A stretch of 64,000 nt of DNA from Vibrio sp. J1-1 (GCF_021728395.1 NZ_JAKKCM010000001.1:553979-617978); one strand, 5' to 3'. Counted from the first letter of the stretch, positions 1 through 8,881 are shown. The notes: generated by a model from the letters alone, not told the origin. Numbers and translations are program-made.

Positions 1-2
1 TA

Positions 3-494
3 TCTGCTCTGCTTGAGCAGCAAGGAGCAACGCCTTTGACCTTGGTATACCTCGGTTGCATCCAAACTCTGCAAGGTCGGGATGCGTTTATGCCTTGAAA
101 TAAGATGAAGTTCGCTGAGCGAGGCCTCGCGACGATACAAAAAGGTTTGGATTTGATGGCTAGCCAGCCGATACCGCTTCAAGAGCAGCAACGATTGCAA
201 GGCTTACCGGAATACCAGTTAGCGACCGCGATGGCTGCGACAACTTATACTGCACTTCCTGATATGTTCAATCACTTTGAGCGAGGCTATGAGCTGTACC
301 TTGCTTTACTCAACGATCCAAGCTTCCAGCAATAGCCTTTTTCCTCTACCGAATGGGTTTATCGTTACGCCATTGAGGCCGCTTTACGCGCCGACGATCA
401 GACACAAGCCAAAGCTTGGTTGGCGGAGATGGAGCGCTTAGATTATGCCAATCCTGAAACGCAAAACGCTAAGTCTCTGATCGCGAAACATTAA
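3..494 (+). pseudogene. Remnant of an uncharacterised gene upstream of an ABC exporter, interrupted by two stops
   Basis: One reading frame runs from the window edge to a TAA at 492-494. It is broken by an in-frame TGA at 96-98 and an in-frame TAG at 333-335. The translation stays protein-like across both stops, with helical, Gln/Glu/Ala-rich, TPR-like segments, so this is one eroded gene and not three small ones. The 5' part lies outside the window. It ends 9 nt before the ATPase remnant, as expected for an accessory gene of the same operon. The original function is not recognisable. TGA most simply derives from TGG, and TAG from CAG. Confidence 0.7.
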
Positions 495-503
495 GGAGCC
501 ATT

Positions 504-1385
504 ATGATTACTTTCAATCAACCCAGTCGTGATTATGTCTTAGGGAACCAGATGGTTCATGCGCTGAGAAACGTGTCAGGGGAGGTGTTTGCCGGAGAGA
601 TGGCCGCGCTGTGTGGTCCTTCTGGTTCGGGAAAAAGCACGCTCCTCAATATTCTTGGCATGCTGGATACGCATTATCACGGGTAAGTGACCTTTAAAGG
701 AAGCCCGTACCCAACCGGACAAATGGAAGCCGCTAAAATGCGCCGTCAAAAGCTCGGTTTTGTATTCCAGAAATTCAACTTAGTGCCAGTGATGACGGCC
801 ATAGAGAATGTAGCCTATCCGTTGCATCTCAACGGTTTTTCCGAAGCCGAACAAACCAGGCTAGCGAGCGAAATGCTTGAACTCGTGGGGCTTGGGGAGT
901 TCATTCACCATATGCCAGATAACTTGTCGGGAGGTCAGCAGCAACGAGTCGCGATTGCGCGCGCTCTGGTCCACAAACCGGCACTCGTGATTGCAGATGA
1001 ACCCACCGCCAGTCTGGATAGCCAAAGTGCCAATAAAGTGATCGATATTATGAAAGGGCCATTTCTGGATGTGCGAGAAGGACAGACGCTGTCCAATATC
1101 CACGCTTCACGTTACGACCCTGCAGAACCGGAAGTAATGTTAGGTGTGGATCTCGCCAGCAATCTGAGCGTAAGCGTAGGTGACTGGATCACACTACTGG
1201 CTACGACTACGGACGGGGCTCTCAATGCTTATGACTTTAAAGTCCGCGGCGTCTATTCAACGGGCGTTCGGGTTTGTCGAATCAATAAAGTTAATAAAGA
1301 TTTTTCAGGACGAATGTTTGTTCACATTGGTAATACGAAACTGGCGGTAAGTCGAGCCTCGCAAAGTTTATTTAAAGGCATGTGA
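504..1385 (+). pseudogene. Decayed MacB/LolD-type ABC ATPase fused to a permease fragment
   Basis: Residues 1-60 carry the start of a LolD/MacB-like ATPase, including Walker A (GPSGSGKST). An in-frame TAA at 684-686 then interrupts a frame that continues with the Q-loop, the signature LSGGQQQRVAIARAL and Walker B (VIADEPTASLDS). Shortly after the D-loop, near nt 1056, the protein switches to a segment resembling the periplasmic domain of a MacB/FtsX-like permease (EVMLGVDLASNLSVSVGDW). The H-loop and the permease N-terminus are missing. Near nt 1265 the homology stops and the tail to 1385 looks like junk. I infer an internal deletion joining two adjacent genes, followed by further truncation, which leaves no functional transporter. 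Confidence 0.8.
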
Positions 1386-1499
1386 CCGTTACTTTGCAAG
1401 GCGCTAGGTTCTTTACACTGTAAACTACGCTCTTATTCTATTAAAAGTATACCTATCCAATCTTTGTGAAATTGTGGCGTATCTTTGTGTTGGTCAGGT

Positions 1500-1994
1500 T
1501 TAGTCCCTTATTGTCACTTTCTCGATAATAATGGGATCGCAAGGAACATCATCATGACCGAGTTTAGACTCTGTTTTCACTTCTTCGATGCGATTTACCA
1601 CATCCATACCAGCGGTGACTTTGCCGAATACTGCGTAGCCCCAACCTAGATTTGTGGTGGCGGTATGATCGAGAAAGTCGTTATTTGCCAAGTTGATGAA
1701 GAATTGTGCGGTGGCGGAATGTGGCGCATCAGTGCGAGCCATTGCAATAGTACCAATGGTATTTTTTAAGCCGCGGTTTGCTTCATTTGCAATTGGTGCT
1801 CGGGTGGGTTTTTCTGTCATGTCTTCAGTATGGCCACCACCTTGGATCATAAAACCCTTAATGACACGATGAAAAATCGTACCGTTATAAAAGCCGTCTT
1901 CACAGTATCTTGTAAAATTTCTTGAGCTTACGGGGGCTTTTTCGGTATTCAGTTCAATTTCTATATCACCGAAATTGGTTGTCATAATGATCAT
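1500..1994 (-). CDS. ppiB: Peptidyl-prolyl cis-trans isomerase B (cyclophilin)
   Basis: A 164-residue single-domain cyclophilin that catalyses cis-trans isomerisation of prolyl bonds, probably in the cytoplasm because no signal peptide is present. The core signature is visible: [13 protein letters not shown] at residues 41-53, with catalytic Arg43 and Gln51, and QFFINLANN at about 98-106. The length matches E. coli PpiB (164). An upstream ATG at 2027 would add 11 residues unlike the family, so the start at 1994 is preferred. It is convergent with the decayed ABC operon and upstream genes are on the same strand. Confidence 0.93.
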   Translation of the reverse strand: MIIMTTNFGDIEIELNTEKAPVSSRNFTRYCEDGFYNGTIFHRVIKGFMIQGGGHTEDMTEKPTRAPIANEANRGLKNTIGTIAMARTDAPHSATAQFFINLANNDFLDHTATTNLGWGYAVFGKVTAGMDVVNRIEEVKTESKLGHDDVPCDPIIIEKVTIRD

Positions 1995-2054
1995 GCGTTT
2001 TTCTCGATTCGAGTTTGGGGAAGGCATTATAGCTCAAGTGATTCTGTGTGCGTA

Positions 2055-2441
2055 TTATCGTGAACATTGATCGGTGCCGCAGCGGGACGTGCCAGTGAGC
2101 CAGTAAGAAATGCGGTATCTATTGTTGGCAAATCGTAGATACAGCCAATCGGCAACAGGTCTTATCAAAGGCCAGCGCAATGGCGCATAAAGCCATCCTT
2201 TCCCCACGAGGTGCCATGCTCGGTAGGTGACGTCTAAACCAAGCAGTAAATTACCGTAGTCGTCCAATGCGTGGAGTATAGTATTTGCTTTGGCAGCGTC
2301 GATTTGTGGGTAATCAGAGAATGCTTCACTATAAATATCGACGATACAGATATATTGATGCGTATCTCGCTTAGTCAACGCTTTCATCTCTTTGGTACAA
2401 AGTGGACAGGTACCATCATAAAATATGGTGAGTTTTGTCAT
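2055..2441 (-). CDS. DCC-family (DUF393) thiol-disulfide oxidoreductase-like protein
   Basis: A 128-residue protein with the family-defining N-terminal motif YDGTCPLC; the CxxC cysteines are Cys12 and Cys15. The family has a thioredoxin-like N-terminus and is usually annotated as a predicted thiol-disulfide oxidoreductase, but substrates are mostly unknown. The middle (residues 75-105) is rich in Trp, Leu and Pro and may lie against the membrane, though there is no clear transmembrane helix. It ends 60 nt from ppiB on the same strand, so cotranscription is possible. A good Shine-Dalgarno (AGGAGTAG) precedes the start. Confidence 0.85.
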   Translation of the reverse strand: MTKLTIFYDGTCPLCTKEMKALTKRDTHQYICIVDIYSEAFSDYPQIDAAKANTILHALDDYGNLLLGLDVTYRAWHLVGKGWLYAPLRWPLIRPVADWLYLRFANNRYRISYWLTGTSRCGTDQCSR

Positions 2442-2901
2442 GGCTACTCCTTACACTCCTTCTAAGAACACCGTTTTGAATACCCTCTTTTATACGTTGT
2501 TTCAGCGATGTGGGTTCTAACCTATTCCATTTTATATCTTCAGATAGAGTAATAGTGCGTGATGAATAGGTTTGACTGCGAAATATGGGTGGCGTGAATG
2601 TTGTTGAAATAAAGACAGTTTTTGATGATATAATCTGTTTCCGTTATAGCGAACATTTTTGTTGTGGCTTGAGAGTTTCTCTGGATTCAGCTCGTTTTAG
2701 TGTCCATGAATCAGAGTAAGTAAACGACTCGATAATCAGTCCCCCTTCTACATTTTAATGCGCTCTCATAGAGTCTATCGCGCATTTGTACGATCTTTAG
2801 AATATTTTTGAAAACATCAGTGAGAATATTTGCTACTGGAACACGGATAAATTAACGCTCAATCATTATGGAGGATGAAGAGAACAACAATAAGAGGTGA
2901 T
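2442..2901. other. Intergenic region upstream of gltS
   Basis: About 460 nt without a convincing gene. It holds a 9-bp inverted repeat (2519-2527 with 2564-2572, spacer 36 nt) and a TATAAT hexamer near 2628-2633 that could be a plus-strand -10 element. That would give gltS a leader of roughly 270 nt. No riboswitch or small RNA was recognised. Confidence 0.4.
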
Positions 2902-4128
2902 ATGAATCATATAATATCTATCGGGGCTCTGGAGTCCTTCATGGTTGCGATCAGTGTGCTTTTCCTGGGACATTTCGTTAATGCCAAACTGCCAATTTTA
3001 AATAAGTTCAACATACCAGAGCCAATTGTAGGCGGTCTTATCGTAGCCTGTCTGATTACGACACTTCATTTCTACGGTATCGATTTAGAGTTCGATCTCC
3101 CGTTACAAAACACGTTTATGCTGATGTTTTTTTCAACCGTCGGCCTAGCGGCAAATTACACCCAATTGATGAAAGGTGGCGCCAAGGTGTTCATCTTCCT
3201 AGCGGTGGCTTCATTCTACATCATCATCCAAAATGGCGTGGGCGTCTCACTCGCAGCAGCACTGGGCTTAGATCCATTAATGGGGCTGATCGCTGGTTCA
3301 ATAACGCTTTCTGGTGGGCATGGAACTGGCGCGGCCTGGTCTCAAACTTTCCAGGATGTCTATGGATTAAATAACGTTTTGGAAATCGCGATGGCGTCTG
3401 CCACATTTGGTTTGATCATCGGCGGTATTATCGGCAGCCCGATGGCAGAGCGTTTGGTGGATAAGCATGGTATCGAATCAGAATATGGTCGCAGCGCAAA
3501 AACGCATGAAAAATTCCCAGAATTAGTGACCTACAACGAGTACGAAGAAGACAAAGTGACCGCCAAAAAAGTGGTTGAGAAGCTGTTCTTTCTACTGATT
3601 TGTGTCACTGGAGCTAAATACCTCGAGCAATGGGTAAATACGTTCGAAATCTCATGGCTGATGATTCCTGATTTTGTGTATGCCTTGTTTATTGGCGTGG
3701 TTGTGACCAATTTCCTGGAAGTGACCAAGATTCGTAAGTTGGATGCAGAAACGGTTGATATGCTCGGTACAGTGTCGCTATCCCTATTTCTGGCGATGGC
3801 GTTAATGAGCTTGAAACTTTGGAATATATTCGATTTGGCGATTCCATTTTTGGTTATTTTGGCTGTGCAGTCTGCGGTACTGGCAATCTTTACCTACTAT
3901 GTGACCTTTAAAGTCATGGGGCGCAATTATGATGCTGCGGTTATTGCTGGGGGTCACTGTGGTTTTGGTTTAGGTGCCACCCCAACAGCGGTAATGAATA
4001 TGGGGTCTATCGTTAACCGTTATGGTCCATCACCTCAAGCGTTTATGGTGGTGCCGATTGTCGGGGCTTTCTTTATCGATATCGTCAACTTAGTCATCCT
4101 GCAAGGGTATATATCGTTTCTTGGCTAA
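2902..4128 (+). CDS. gltS: Sodium/glutamate symporter GltS
   Basis: Inner-membrane Na+-coupled glutamate carrier of 408 residues (E. coli GltS is 401). About ten to twelve hydrophobic segments are visible. Two inverted repeats each carry a Gly-rich re-entrant motif: SGGHGTGAAW at about residues 137-146 and GGHCGFGLGATPTA near 350. These are hallmarks of the ESS family. An upstream in-frame ATG at 2875 sits directly on a GGAGG sequence, too close for initiation. The ATG at 2902 has AAGAGGTGA just upstream and matches the family N-terminus. A strong terminator follows at 4151. Confidence 0.93.
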   Translation: MNHIISIGALESFMVAISVLFLGHFVNAKLPILNKFNIPEPIVGGLIVACLITTLHFYGIDLEFDLPLQNTFMLMFFSTVGLAANYTQLMKGGAKVFIFLAVASFYIIIQNGVGVSLAAALGLDPLMGLIAGSITLSGGHGTGAAWSQTFQDVYGLNNVLEIAMASATFGLIIGGIIGSPMAERLVDKHGIESEYGRSAKTHEKFPELVTYNEYEEDKVTAKKVVEKLFFLLICVTGAKYLEQWVNTFEISWLMIPDFVYALFIGVVVTNFLEVTKIRKLDAETVDMLGTVSLSLFLAMALMSLKLWNIFDLAIPFLVILAVQSAVLAIFTYYVTFKVMGRNYDAAVIAGGHCGFGLGATPTAVMNMGSIVNRYGPSPQAFMVVPIVGAFFIDIVNLVILQGYISFLG

Positions 4129-4146
4129 GAGGAAAGAGTGTTATAA

Positions 4147-4180
4147 AAAATGGTCACAACTTTCGTTGTGACCATTTTTT
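4147..4180. terminator. Bidirectional intrinsic terminator between gltS and the ABC-2 permease gene
   Basis: A perfect 10-bp stem TGGTCACAAC/GTTGTGACCA (4151-4160 and 4165-4174) with a TTTC loop. It is flanked by A6 on the left and T7 on the right, so it can end transcripts from both convergent units. Confidence 0.9.
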
Positions 4181-4205
4181 TGAGTGTAGTGTTGATGTTC
4201 TATGG

Positions 4206-5036
4206 CTAATTAATGGTTCGGCTTACCCTAAGGCTTGCTGCCCAGGCTAGTAAGCCAATAAAAACATAAATTCCAATATTGGTTTTTCCAACCTCTGCAA
4301 ACGCATCCAGTGGGTTAGGAGCGATGATGGCGTGGAAAGGTAGGTAGAATATTTCAGAGAAAAACTGATCCACGCCGTAGTAACCAAACAACGCGATCGG
4401 CATCCAGCGCAGTGCATAAATGGCGATAAATAAGATCACCAGCGGTGAGTTTACTTTTTGTGAGATGACCATGGTGGTCAAAGCCAAAGGGAGAAGTAAA
4501 AAGCCAGCTAACCCCATTCTTAATAGAAATTCGCTCCAGTGCAGTAATACGTACCCTATTGATGAGTAACGATATAAGAAACCAATCTGATGATCGGTGG
4601 ATATATTGAGTGACCACAACATAAAGTCGGCAATGATGACCAAGGCAGAGCACACCAAAGGAATCACTAACAGCCCGAAAACGAGCTTGACTACGTGAAT
4701 CTGAATATCGCTGATCGGCATACTACGCCAGAACATGATACTGCCTTCTGAACGTTCTTTGCGTAGCGTTCTCGGAAAGTACTGAGTACTTAGTAGAATT
4801 GAAAGTAAGCCTGCACCTCCCGCTATAAGAGAACTTAATTCTTCACCCAGCTGCTTTTGGATGCCGTTAGCATCACCGCCGACACTCATATGGAAGAAGA
4901 AATTTTGCTGAAGGTTAGAGTTGCTCATTAAACCGATAAACAACAAGGTCCCGCAGACAAACATAAAAAATGGCACACGAGACACGAGTGGGTTTTCTAG
5001 CCATTCTTTATTTAACATCGTCATTATAGAACGCAT
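4206..5036 (-). CDS. ABC-2 type transporter permease subunit
   Basis: A 276-residue integral membrane protein with about six hydrophobic segments separated by a cytoplasmic loop, typical of ABC-2 permeases of YtrC/YtrD type. The start overlaps the stop of the ATPase gene by one base (TAATG), which indicates translational coupling. With the downstream-encoded partners it should form an exporter or envelope-stress transporter. The substrate is unknown; in Bacillus the ytr system responds to cell-wall antibiotics, which is only an analogy here. It is the last gene of the three-gene operon. Confidence 0.83.
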   Translation of the reverse strand: MRSIMTMLNKEWLENPLVSRVPFFMFVCGTLLFIGLMSNSNLQQNFFFHMSVGGDANGIQKQLGEELSSLIAGGAGLLSILLSTQYFPRTLRKERSEGSIMFWRSMPISDIQIHVVKLVFGLLVIPLVCSALVIIADFMLWSLNISTDHQIGFLYRYSSIGYVLLHWSEFLLRMGLAGFLLLPLALTTMVISQKVNSPLVILFIAIYALRWMPIALFGYYGVDQFFSEIFYLPFHAIIAPNPLDAFAEVGKTNIGIYVFIGLLAWAASLRVSRTIN

Positions 5037-5893
5037 TACGCTACCCCTTTTTGCAACGCGAGAAACAGATCAGCAAGTGTGACACCGTGAATGTCACCTA
5101 AACCTTCGACTTGTGCGGCATACCTTGAGGGAAGCAACCATTTCGTTGTACCAAGCCCTTTTTGGGAAGAGAGGGGATGCATCGCTTCAATCTGTCGATG
5201 GTATTGATCTTGTGCATCAAGAATGAAGTAGTCTTCATGGATTTTGTCCATCGACGTTTGTAAAACAGAATGACCATGTTTGAGGATCAGGACATCTGTT
5301 AACAGGTGTTCGATTTCGGATACTTCATGACTGGCGATGATCAATATACGTTCGCCATCGTGAAACCACTCTAAGAGGTGGCGATAGAACGTATCCCGAT
5401 AAACTAAGTCCAAACCGAGAGTCGGCTCATCAAGGATCAGAATTTGCGTATTGGTCGCGATGACTATCGCCAGATGCAGTTGAACTTTCATCCCTTTCGA
5501 CAACGCTCGAATGCGAGATTTTGCTTTGATATCAGTCTGGTGAAGTATGGCATTGGCTTTGTGGCGATCAAAACCTGGGTGAACCCCCTCGGTATAAGTC
5601 AGCAGCTGTTCGACTGTCATCCAGTCTGGCAGCACGTTAACATCTGAGATATACGACAAGTGCTGCATGATTTTGTGGCGCTGCATGATCGGCTCATAGC
5701 CGTTGATGCGGATCGTTCCTTTATATTCATGTGCGCCTAGCAGAGCGTTAATTAACGTCGACTTACCCGCGCCATTGTGACCGAGTAAGCCGAGTACCTG
5801 ACCAGGATGCAAGTCAAAACTGATATCGTGTAGTGTTTCTCCTTGTTGGCTATAGTGTTTGGAGAGGTGCTTTACACTGACTGTTGCGTTCAT
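5036..5893 (-). CDS. ABC transporter ATP-binding protein, YtrB-like
   Basis: A 285-residue nucleotide-binding subunit. Walker A GHNGAGKS lies at residues 38-45. The signature is the divergent LSKGM form common in ABC-2-type ATPases. Walker B reads LILDEPTLGLD and the H-loop is IIASHEVSE. The C-terminal 70 residues form an accessory region after the ATPase core. The start overlaps the regulator stop as ATGA (5890-5893) and the stop overlaps the permease start, so all three genes form one translationally coupled operon. Confidence 0.9.
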   Translation of the reverse strand: MNATVSVKHLSKHYSQQGETLHDISFDLHPGQVLGLLGHNGAGKSTLINALLGAHEYKGTIRINGYEPIMQRHKIMQHLSYISDVNVLPDWMTVEQLLTYTEGVHPGFDRHKANAILHQTDIKAKSRIRALSKGMKVQLHLAIVIATNTQILILDEPTLGLDLVYRDTFYRHLLEWFHDGERILIIASHEVSEIEHLLTDVLILKHGHSVLQTSMDKIHEDYFILDAQDQYHRQIEAMHPLSSQKGLGTTKWLLPSRYAAQVEGLGDIHGVTLADLFLALQKGVA

Positions 5894-6261
5894 TGGTCAC
5901 CTTTAATTTGTAATTTGAGTTGTAGGATAAGCTCATCGAGAGACATATCCAGGCGCTTTAATGTCTCGGCTATCTGAGGGATCTGCTCATTAAGGAAGCG
6001 TTTCTTTTCTGCGGTTAATAACCGTTGCTGTGCTCCAGGTGAGACAAACATACCCTGACCACGTTTTTTCTCTACAACGCCTTGTTCAACCAAGAGTTGA
6101 TAGCCTTTCATGACAGTAAGGTGGTTAATTTTCATGTCAGCAGCGACGCTACGTACAGAAGGCAAAGCTTCGCCCTCTTTCCAAGTCCCTTGTAGGATTT
6201 GCTGAGTGAGCAGGTCCGCCAACTGACGAAAAATGGGTTGGCGATCATGCCAATGTTTCAT
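5890..6261 (-). CDS. YtrA-subfamily GntR transcriptional regulator
   Basis: A short GntR protein of 123 residues with an N-terminal winged helix (about residues 8-75: IFRQLADLLTQQI, LPSVRSVAADMKINHLTVMKGY). Only a short helical tail follows, which defines the YtrA subfamily. These regulators usually repress their own ABC operon. The start at 6261 is chosen over 6306 because AAAGGGTTT precedes it and because the longer version would place coding sequence through a palindromic operator at 6285-6306. It overlaps the ATPase gene by 4 nt. Confidence 0.88.
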   Translation of the reverse strand: MKHWHDRQPIFRQLADLLTQQILQGTWKEGEALPSVRSVAADMKINHLTVMKGYQLLVEQGVVEKKRGQGMFVSPGAQQRLLTAEKKRFLNEQIPQIAETLKRLDMSLDELILQLKLQIKGDQ

Positions 6262-6284
6262 GATGAAACCCTTTGGCCGAATTA

Positions 6285-6306
6285 GTGTTATATATAGGTA
6301 TAACAC
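6285..6306. promoter_or_regulatory. Putative YtrA-type operator
   Basis: Perfect 8-bp inverted repeat GTGTTATA-N6-TATAACAC, 24 nt upstream of the GntR gene start. Its shape (GT...TATA...AC) matches operators described for YtrA-subfamily repressors, so autoregulation of the operon is inferred. Confidence 0.7.
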
Positions 6307-6454
6307 CTTGATGTTTATTTAGAAAGCCTTGTACAAAAATGAGTGAGAATCATGGTTTTAGTGATTGCGTAAGAGGTTTGTCACGGCTGCCACTTCAAGT
6401 AATAAAATCAATGAGTTAATATTTATTCAATTGAACAACAGCCAGAGGTAGAAC

Positions 6455-7321
6455 ATGTCTGAAAAAATATCGACGTCGGCGTTAGCGAAAATGCGTAATG
6501 TAGAGGCCAAGCTGTTGTTCGCCGATCTTCAGCGAGCGGGTTATATCACACGTCAAGACGACAAATGGCTGCTCACTGAAGAGGGGGCTAAATTCGGCGG
6601 AGAGTACGTCAATCATGCCAAATTTGGCCAATTTATTGTGTGGCCAACCACGCTGCATATTGAGCTGACTTCTATTTCCGGTAAGACATTCAGTGCGACG
6701 CAGCTTGGGGAGAAACTCAACTTAAACCCGAAGCGTATTAATCAACTACTGAGTGAATTGGGGTGGATCAATAAGTCGGAGACAGGTTGGGCTGTGACTG
6801 CTACGGGTGTTCGCGTCGGAGGGCAACAGAGGACCGACAAAGAGTCGCAGCATACTTTTGTTGTCTGGCACGAAGTCGTTCTGAAAAACAAGCGCTTGAA
6901 GCAGTCTGTGGTGGAGTTTTTAGGTCAGGATGCAGAGTCTCACTCGACGGATAAATCTTTTTCTAGTTTTCGCCAAAAGTTTGAAGCCAAACACCGCACT
7001 TTAGACGGGCATTATGTGCGTTCTAAAGGAGAGCTGTTGATTGATAACTGGCTCTATTTAGCCGGTGTTGTACATGCCTACGAACGCCAACTGCCGATTG
7101 AGCAAGATATCACCAGTGATTTCTACTTGCCTACTGGAAAAGTCTATTTGCAGTTTTGGGGCAGTGACAGTGGAGAGATCGGCAAGGATGACCGAGAGGC
7201 TATTCGAGTTGTTTATGAGCAGCACCAATTCAACTTGATTGAAGTTGATCCAAGTGAGCTCGAAAAGTTAGACGAGGTGTTACCTCAACGGTTACGCCGA
7301 TTTGATATCAAAGTATATTAG
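6455..7321 (+). CDS. Tandem winged-helix protein with C-terminal PD-(D/E)XK nuclease-like domain
   Basis: A 288-residue protein with three parts. Residues 1-65 and about 70-150 look like two copies of the same winged-helix unit, each ending in a similar motif (TEEGAKFGGEYV and TATGVRVGGQQR). Residues 185-270 show the pattern of nuclease-like tails found on some helicases: SKGELLIDNWLYLAG, then HAYERQLPI, SDFYLP and VYLQFWG. In such domains the residue before FWG or YWG is normally Glu; here it is Gln, so catalysis is doubtful. Some Vibrio relatives carry the misleading name glycerol kinase; nothing here supports a kinase. A good Shine-Dalgarno (AGAGG) precedes the ATG. Confidence 0.65.
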   Translation: MSEKISTSALAKMRNVEAKLLFADLQRAGYITRQDDKWLLTEEGAKFGGEYVNHAKFGQFIVWPTTLHIELTSISGKTFSATQLGEKLNLNPKRINQLLSELGWINKSETGWAVTATGVRVGGQQRTDKESQHTFVVWHEVVLKNKRLKQSVVEFLGQDAESHSTDKSFSSFRQKFEAKHRTLDGHYVRSKGELLIDNWLYLAGVVHAYERQLPIEQDITSDFYLPTGKVYLQFWGSDSGEIGKDDREAIRVVYEQHQFNLIEVDPSELEKLDEVLPQRLRRFDIKVY

Positions 7322-7331
7322 TCGGTAAACG

Positions 7332-7360
7332 AAAAACCCGTGAGTGATCACGGGTTTTGT
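7332..7360. terminator. Intrinsic terminator between the winged-helix gene and nagB
   Basis: Perfect 11-bp stem AAAACCCGTGA/TCACGGGTTTT (7333-7343 and 7348-7358) with a 4-nt loop. It lies just after the stop at 7321 and before the convergent nagB end, with A and T tracts on both sides. Confidence 0.85.
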
Positions 7361-7392
7361 ATTTCTAGCGTGTGCTAAAAGCCTTCTTACTA

Positions 7393-8193
7393 TTAGAAGC
7401 CTTTGATGTTTTCTGCTTCTAGTTCAGAGAAGTATTTTACAGTCTTCACTTTTAGCTCTTGCTGAGAAGGCTCGTCACATACGATCACGGCTTTCGGATG
7501 CAGTTGAAGCGCTGAGACTGTCCATAGGTGGTTAACGCAGCCTTCTACTGCTGCTTCAAGAGCAAGGGCTTTGTTATGGCCTGTCACCAAGATCATCACT
7601 TCTTCAGAATCCAAAAGTGTACCAACACCGATAGTCAGTGCGTATTTTGGAACTTGACTAATGTCGCCGTCGAAGAAGCGAGAGTTCGCGATACGAGTGT
7701 CTTCCGTCAGAGTTTTGATTCGAGTACGCGAAGAAAGGGAAGAGGCTGGCTCGTTGAAAGCAATATGACCGTCATTACCTACACCGCCCATGAACAAATT
7801 GATTTTACCGTAAGATTTGATCTTATCTTCATAGCGCTTGCATTCAGCATCATGGTCGTCGGTATTGCCGTTCAGCAAGTTAATGTTTTCTTCTTGGATA
7901 TCAATATGGTTGAAGAAGTTGCTGTACATGAATGAGCGGTAAGATTCAGGGTGGTCAGCAGGGATACCAATATATTCATCCATGTTGAAAGTCACAACGT
8001 GCTTAAAGCTTACTTCACCCGCTTTATGCAGTTCAATCAATGCGTTGTAAGTTGCTAGAGGAGTGCCACCAGTAGGTAGACCCAGAACGAATGGACGTTC
8101 AGCTGTAGGTTGGAAGTCGTTGATGCGTTTTGCGATGTGCGCTGCTGCCCACTTACCTACTTGTGCTGCTTGAGTTAACGGGATAAGTCTCAT
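7393..8193 (-). CDS. nagB: Glucosamine-6-phosphate deaminase
   Basis: A 266-residue cytoplasmic enzyme that converts glucosamine-6-phosphate to fructose-6-phosphate and ammonia, the last step of amino-sugar use after chitin breakdown. Length and active site match E. coli Nag[10 protein letters not shown] at 38-46, Asp72 in MDEYIG, and Asp141, His143 and Glu148 in [11 protein letters not shown]. It stands alone on the minus strand rather than beside nagA. A NagC-like site lies upstream, and the chitinase at 19.8-22.4 kb belongs to the same pathway. Confidence 0.97.
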   Translation of the reverse strand: MRLIPLTQAAQVGKWAAAHIAKRINDFQPTAERPFVLGLPTGGTPLATYNALIELHKAGEVSFKHVVTFNMDEYIGIPADHPESYRSFMYSNFFNHIDIQEENINLLNGNTDDHDAECKRYEDKIKSYGKINLFMGGVGNDGHIAFNEPASSLSSRTRIKTLTEDTRIANSRFFDGDISQVPKYALTIGVGTLLDSEEVMILVTGHNKALALEAAVEGCVNHLWTVSALQLHPKAVIVCDEPSQQELKVKTVKYFSELEAENIKGF

Positions 8194-8573
8194 TTTGTGC
8201 CCCTAGTAATTGAATGTAATATGTTCTGAAACATTAATTCGCATTATAAAATAAGTTATTGGTAACTGCCATTGTTTTAGGTCAAAAATTTGCGTTTTAT
8301 TTAACCAATGTTGTTTTTGTCAACAAGTAAGCCATTTCATGACACTGGTACGGCCCTGGATGCGGTTCTTTTCTCTTATTATCGTAGAGTGCATTGCGAT
8401 AAAATTCATGCCTGAAATTAAGTTTTAATCGGGTGGGAGCTCTTGCGGTAGCGCTGAAAAAGTAATAAGTATCGACAGACATGAGGATATTTTGATTTCG
8501 GATAACCTCGATTATGGCGAGGTGTAAATTCCTTATCCATAATTAAGGCGTGTGTACTGGTGAGGAAATCGCT
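8194..8573. other. Intergenic region between nagB and the DUF3081 gene
   Basis: About 380 nt holding the divergent promoters of nagB and the DUF3081 gene. The NagC-like site at 8232-8257 is the only element recognised. No small gene with a credible ribosome site was found. Confidence 0.4.
8232..8257 (-). promoter_or_regulatory. Putative NagC operator upstream of nagB
   Basis: On the minus strand the sequence reads TTATTTTATAATGCGAATTA within this interval, 40-60 nt upstream of nagB. It has the A/T-rich arms (TTATTT and AATTAAT-like) and central GCGAATT expected of NagC boxes. GlcNAc-6-phosphate-responsive repression is inferred from this and the gene identity. Confidence 0.6.
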
Positions 8574-8825
8574 ATGAAAAACGAATTAGATCCAAGCAAA
8601 GTGTTATCGGCATACGAAAATGTAATGAACAATGGTACCCCGACTGAGTTTGGTAAGATCTATGAAGGGGTGGAGGCGTTTTCTGACTACGATGGCTACA
8701 ACGTATTTTTGAGAGGAAACGGTGTGGAATTAAAGATTGGTTTCCACAATACCTACAATCTTGAATACGATCAGGAACACTTGAAGGAGAGTTTTTTGAA
8801 AAAGATTGCGATGCTTGCCAAGTAA
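8574..8825 (+). CDS. DUF3081 family protein
   Basis: An 83-residue soluble protein without signal peptide or transmembrane segment. The sequence (LSAYENVMNNG, YEGVEAFSDYDGYNVFLRG, GVELKIGFHNTYNLEYDQ) agrees with the small DUF3081 family of Vibrio and relatives as I remember it; the function is unknown. The ATG at 8574 is preferred over 8550 because GAGGAAAT precedes it and family members start at MKNEL. It is followed by an imperfect AAAGCCC/GGGCTTT hairpin (8852-8881) that may terminate it. Confidence 0.75.
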   Translation: MKNELDPSKVLSAYENVMNNGTPTEFGKIYEGVEAFSDYDGYNVFLRGNGVELKIGFHNTYNLEYDQEHLKESFLKKIAMLAK

Positions 8826-8851
8826 ACCAGCACGGTTTGATACTCAAATAA

Positions 8852-8881
8852 AGCCCTCGGGAGAACGCGACCTTGGGCTTT
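8852..8881 (+). terminator. Possible terminator after the DUF3081 gene
   Basis: AAAGCCC (near 8853-8859) can pair with GGGCTTT (near 8875-8881) around a partly paired loop. There is no long T tract, so efficiency is uncertain. Confidence 0.45.

Noticed and set aside
105-335. Stand-alone 76-residue gene from the ATG at 105
   Set aside because: The same frame continues before 96 and after 335 with protein-like sequence, so it is a piece of a broken gene.
1265-1385. C-terminal tail of the ABC fusion as a functional domain
   Set aside because: No permease similarity remains after the second junction and the sequence looks random.
8297-8482. Minus-strand 61-residue reading in the nagB upstream region
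   Set aside because: No ribosome site, unusual composition and overlap with the likely promoter region.
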